Translations under genes and position numbers: made by a program
Notes under the pieces: generated by a model
Database searches by the model: none
The model's input: only the letters and a program-made list of their open reading frames with translations
Told to the model about the DNA's origin: nothing
Assembly (NCBI GenBank): GCA_011046405.1
Contig: DSAR01000272.1
Location: 1 to 16,114, forward strand
Origin: Chloroflexota bacterium
GTDB taxonomy: Bacteria > Chloroflexota > Anaerolineae > B4-G1
DNA length: 16,114 bases
Reading direction: 5' to 3'
Shown here: in pieces, positions 14,488 to 16,114 of the stretch
How positions within the stretch are numbered: position 1 is the stretch's first letter
Layout: the number at the start of each line of letters is the position of its first letter

Positions 14488-15471
14488 ATGTCTGAATGTT
14501 TGGAAGGTCTGGTCGTCAAGGCCCAGAGCGGGTTTTTCACCGTTCACACCGAGGCCGGCGATTACGTTTGCCGGCTGCGAGGGCGACTGAAGCAAGAGTG
14601 GTTGGATACGGACCTGGTAGCCGTCGGTGATCGCGTTTGTATCAGCGTGATTGATGAGGGAAAGGGCATGATCGAGGAGATTGCCGAGCGGGAACGTGCG
14701 TTGAGCCGCCTGGCTCCCCTGGCGGGGGGGCGCGGGTCTCGACGCGGGGATCGGAAAGGCTATCTGGCGGAGCGGGAACAGGTGATTGTTGCCAATCCGG
14801 ATCAGGCGGTTTTCGTGCTGGCGTGCGCTCGCCCCGCGCCCAGTCTGCGCATGCTCGACCGATTGCTGGTGGGCGCGGAGTTGCAGCGCATCCCGCCCCT
14901 GGTATGCGTCAACAAGGTGGATCTGGTGGACGACGTGGCGGCGAAGGCGCTCTTTGGCGTGTACGAGGAGATCGGCTACTCCGTGCTCTACACCAGCGCC
15001 GTGACCGGCGAAGGGGTGGAGGTGTTGCGTGATCGGTTGCAAGGGAAGATCTCGGCTTTGATGGGACCTTCCGGTGTGGGTAAGACCAGTTTGCTCAACG
15101 CGATGCAACCGGAACTGGGATTGCGCGTAAAAGAAGTCAGCGAGGCGACCGAGAAAGGACGTCACGCCACCGTCGTCCCGCAGCTCGTCTCGCTGGATGC
15201 GGGGGGATGGGTAGCCGATACACCCGGCATTCGGGCGCTGGCCTTTTTCGACGTGGATCCGGAGGAATTAGACGCCTATTTCCCCGACATCGCCCGTTGG
15301 GTTCCCGATTGTCGCTTTTCCGATTGCACCCACACGGTGGAACCGGGGTGCGCCGTCCAACAAGCGGTGATGGAGGGCGAGGTGGACGATCACCGCTACG
15401 AGAGTTACGTTCGCTTGCGCGAGGAGCATCAGAAACTGGCCGACATGTATTGGTGGGGCATCCAGGAGTAG
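14488..15471 (+). CDS. rsgA: Ribosome small-subunit-dependent GTPase RsgA
   Basis: A 327-residue circularly permuted GTPase that assists late maturation of the 30S subunit. An OB-fold (about 5-68) is followed by permuted G motifs: G4 VNKVDL (141-146), G5-like TSAVTGEG (169-176), G1 GPSGVGKTS (193-201) and G3 DTPGIR (244-249). The C-terminal zinc site has Cys275, Cys280, His282 and Cys288. A Gly/Arg-rich insertion (about 78-91) joins the OB-fold and G domain. The frame stays open upstream to a TTG at 14425, but the ATG at 14488 fits the family N terminus and has GGGAGG 11 nt upstream. Transcription is probably from 14249-14277 through the inverted-repeat element, which would give a leader of about 200 nt with a very stable hairpin. 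The gene stands apart from ychF, the other ribosome-linked GTPase here. Confidence 0.96.
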   Translation: MSECLEGLVVKAQSGFFTVHTEAGDYVCRLRGRLKQEWLDTDLVAVGDRVCISVIDEGKGMIEEIAERERALSRLAPLAGGRGSRRGDRKGYLAEREQVIVANPDQAVFVLACARPAPSLRMLDRLLVGAELQRIPPLVCVNKVDLVDDVAAKALFGVYEEIGYSVLYTSAVTGEGVEVLRDRLQGKISALMGPSGVGKTSLLNAMQPELGLRVKEVSEATEKGRHATVVPQLVSLDAGGWVADTPGIRALAFFDVDPEELDAYFPDIARWVPDCRFSDCTHTVEPGCAVQQAVMEGEVDDHRYESYVRLREEHQKLADMYWWGIQE

Positions 15472-15556
15472 TCGCTGACTATCCAGCCATCGGTTACACA
15501 TTTGAGCCGCCAATGTCTCTTTTGGGGTCTCGCTTCTATCTGGGTCAGAATAAGTG

Positions 15557-15565
15557 TGATATAAT
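15557..15565 (+). promoter_or_regulatory. Extended -10 promoter of the P-type ATPase gene
   Basis: TGA followed by a perfect TATAAT (15560-15565) in the 139-bp gap after rsgA. No convincing -35 box is present. Predicted start is near 15572. Confidence 0.5.
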
Positions 15566-15610
15566 AGATACGTGTGATGTCTAGTAAATTTGGAGAGGAA
15601 TAAATAATAA

Positions 15611-16114
15611 ATGGAACAATCTGTAACAGCAGAAGAGAAAGTGCGATGGCATAGCCATTCCATCGAGGAGACGAGCGAGGAGTTGGAGACCGATGCCAAA
15701 GCCGGTCTCACAGCGGACGAAGTCCAGGCACGCCTGTCTCGCTATGGCAAGAACGAACTGACCGAGCACCCTCGCCCTGGATTCTGGCAATTGTTGTTTT
15801 CCCAATTTAACGACTTCATCGTCCTCATCCTGATCGTCGCTTCCCTCGTCTCGTTGTTGTTGGGCGAGCGGATCGAGGCTGGAGCCATCATGGCCATCGT
15901 GATCCTCAACGCGATCCTGGGCGTGATCCAGGAGAGCAAGGCGGAGGAGGCGTTGGCGGCGTTGAAGAAGATGGCGGCGCCGGAGGCCCGGGTCTTGCGG
16001 GATGGGCACCGGATCACCGTTCCGGCTCGAGAGTTAGTCCCTGGCGACGTCGTCTTTCTCGAAGCCGGCAATTACGTGCCGGCCGACCTGCGCTTGATCG
16101 AGACGATTAACCTC
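15611..16114 (+). CDS. Calcium-type P-type ATPase, N-terminal part (cut by window end)
   Basis: The first 168 residues of a type II cation-transporting P-type ATPase. The N-terminal cation-ATPase domain is clear (WHSHSIEETSEELETD, GLTADEVQARLSRYGKNEL). Two membrane helices follow at about 61-77 and 95-103 onward, with the TM2 signature AIVILNAILGVIQE. The start of the actuator domain has ESKAEEALAALKKMAAPEARVLRDG, VPARELVPGDVVFLEAG and NYVPADLRLIE. The catalytic DKTG and the ion-site residues lie beyond the window, so calcium versus sodium or other ions cannot be decided; PacL/PMR1-like is most likely. The ATG has GGAGAGG about 12 nt upstream. It probably has its own extended -10 promoter. 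Confidence 0.92.
   Translation, partial: MEQSVTAEEKVRWHSHSIEETSEELETDAKAGLTADEVQARLSRYGKNELTEHPRPGFWQLLFSQFNDFIVLILIVASLVSLLLGERIEAGAIMAIVILNAILGVIQESKAEEALAALKKMAAPEARVLRDGHRITVPARELVPGDVVFLEAGNYVPADLRLIETINL

Noticed and set aside
1..16114. CRISPR array, tRNA or rRNA genes, toxin-antitoxin or defence system
   Set aside because: No regularly spaced repeats, no RNA gene signatures and no recognisable defence proteins were seen on either strand.

Overview
The window looks like chromosomal DNA of a GC-rich bacterium, most likely of the phylum Chloroflexota (Anaerolineae or a relative). This is an inference from the gene mix: a very large SARP/BTAD-STAND regulator, a small SpoIIE-type phosphatase, a LuxR-Kelch membrane protein, a four-subunit 2-oxoacid:ferredoxin oxidoreductase and a C-terminal aromatic/aliphatic-Pro tail. 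No rRNA, tRNA, CRISPR array or transposase gene is visible. Layout: (1) 120-1396, minus strand: a small operon encoding an unrecognised 48-residue protein, a SpoIIE/PP2C-like phosphatase and a small P-loop kinase-like protein, with a good promoter at 1474-1502. (2) 1633-7470, plus strand: a promoter at 1546-1574 reads into an 1107-residue multi-sensor membrane histidine kinase, then the conserved GTPase/ATPase YchF, then a protein with a LuxR-type DNA-binding domain, one membrane helix and six Kelch repeats outside the cell. (3) 7638-14040, minus strand: korDABC (2-oxoglutarate:ferredoxin oxidoreductase: ferredoxin, alpha, beta and gamma subunits, tightly overlapping), followed 56 bp later by an 1167-residue SARP-STAND-TPR-HEAT regulator. 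The two converging transcription blocks meet in a 167-bp gap holding a 10-bp-stem hairpin. (4) 14249-16114, plus strand: rsgA (ribosome small-subunit GTPase) and the first 168 codons of a calcium-type P-type ATPase that runs off the end. The most striking non-coding object lies at 14279-14410, between a near-perfect promoter (TTGACA-17-TACAAT) and rsgA. It is a 132-bp element with 12-bp perfect terminal inverted repeats, a central perfect 26-bp stem with a 3-nt loop, and a near-identical 8-bp flanking direct repeat (TTACAATC/TTAAAATC). It looks like a MITE that duplicated the -10 region of the promoter on insertion and now forms most of the rsgA leader. Functionally the window mixes signalling (histidine kinase, PP2C phosphatase, two unusual transcription regulators), ribosome-associated GTPases (YchF, RsgA), ferredoxin-linked central metabolism and ion transport. 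It reads as a core-genome stretch with regulatory genes interleaved. No clear defence system or biosynthetic cluster is present. The best candidates for something new are the MITE, the Kelch one-component regulator and the 48-residue operon leader protein.
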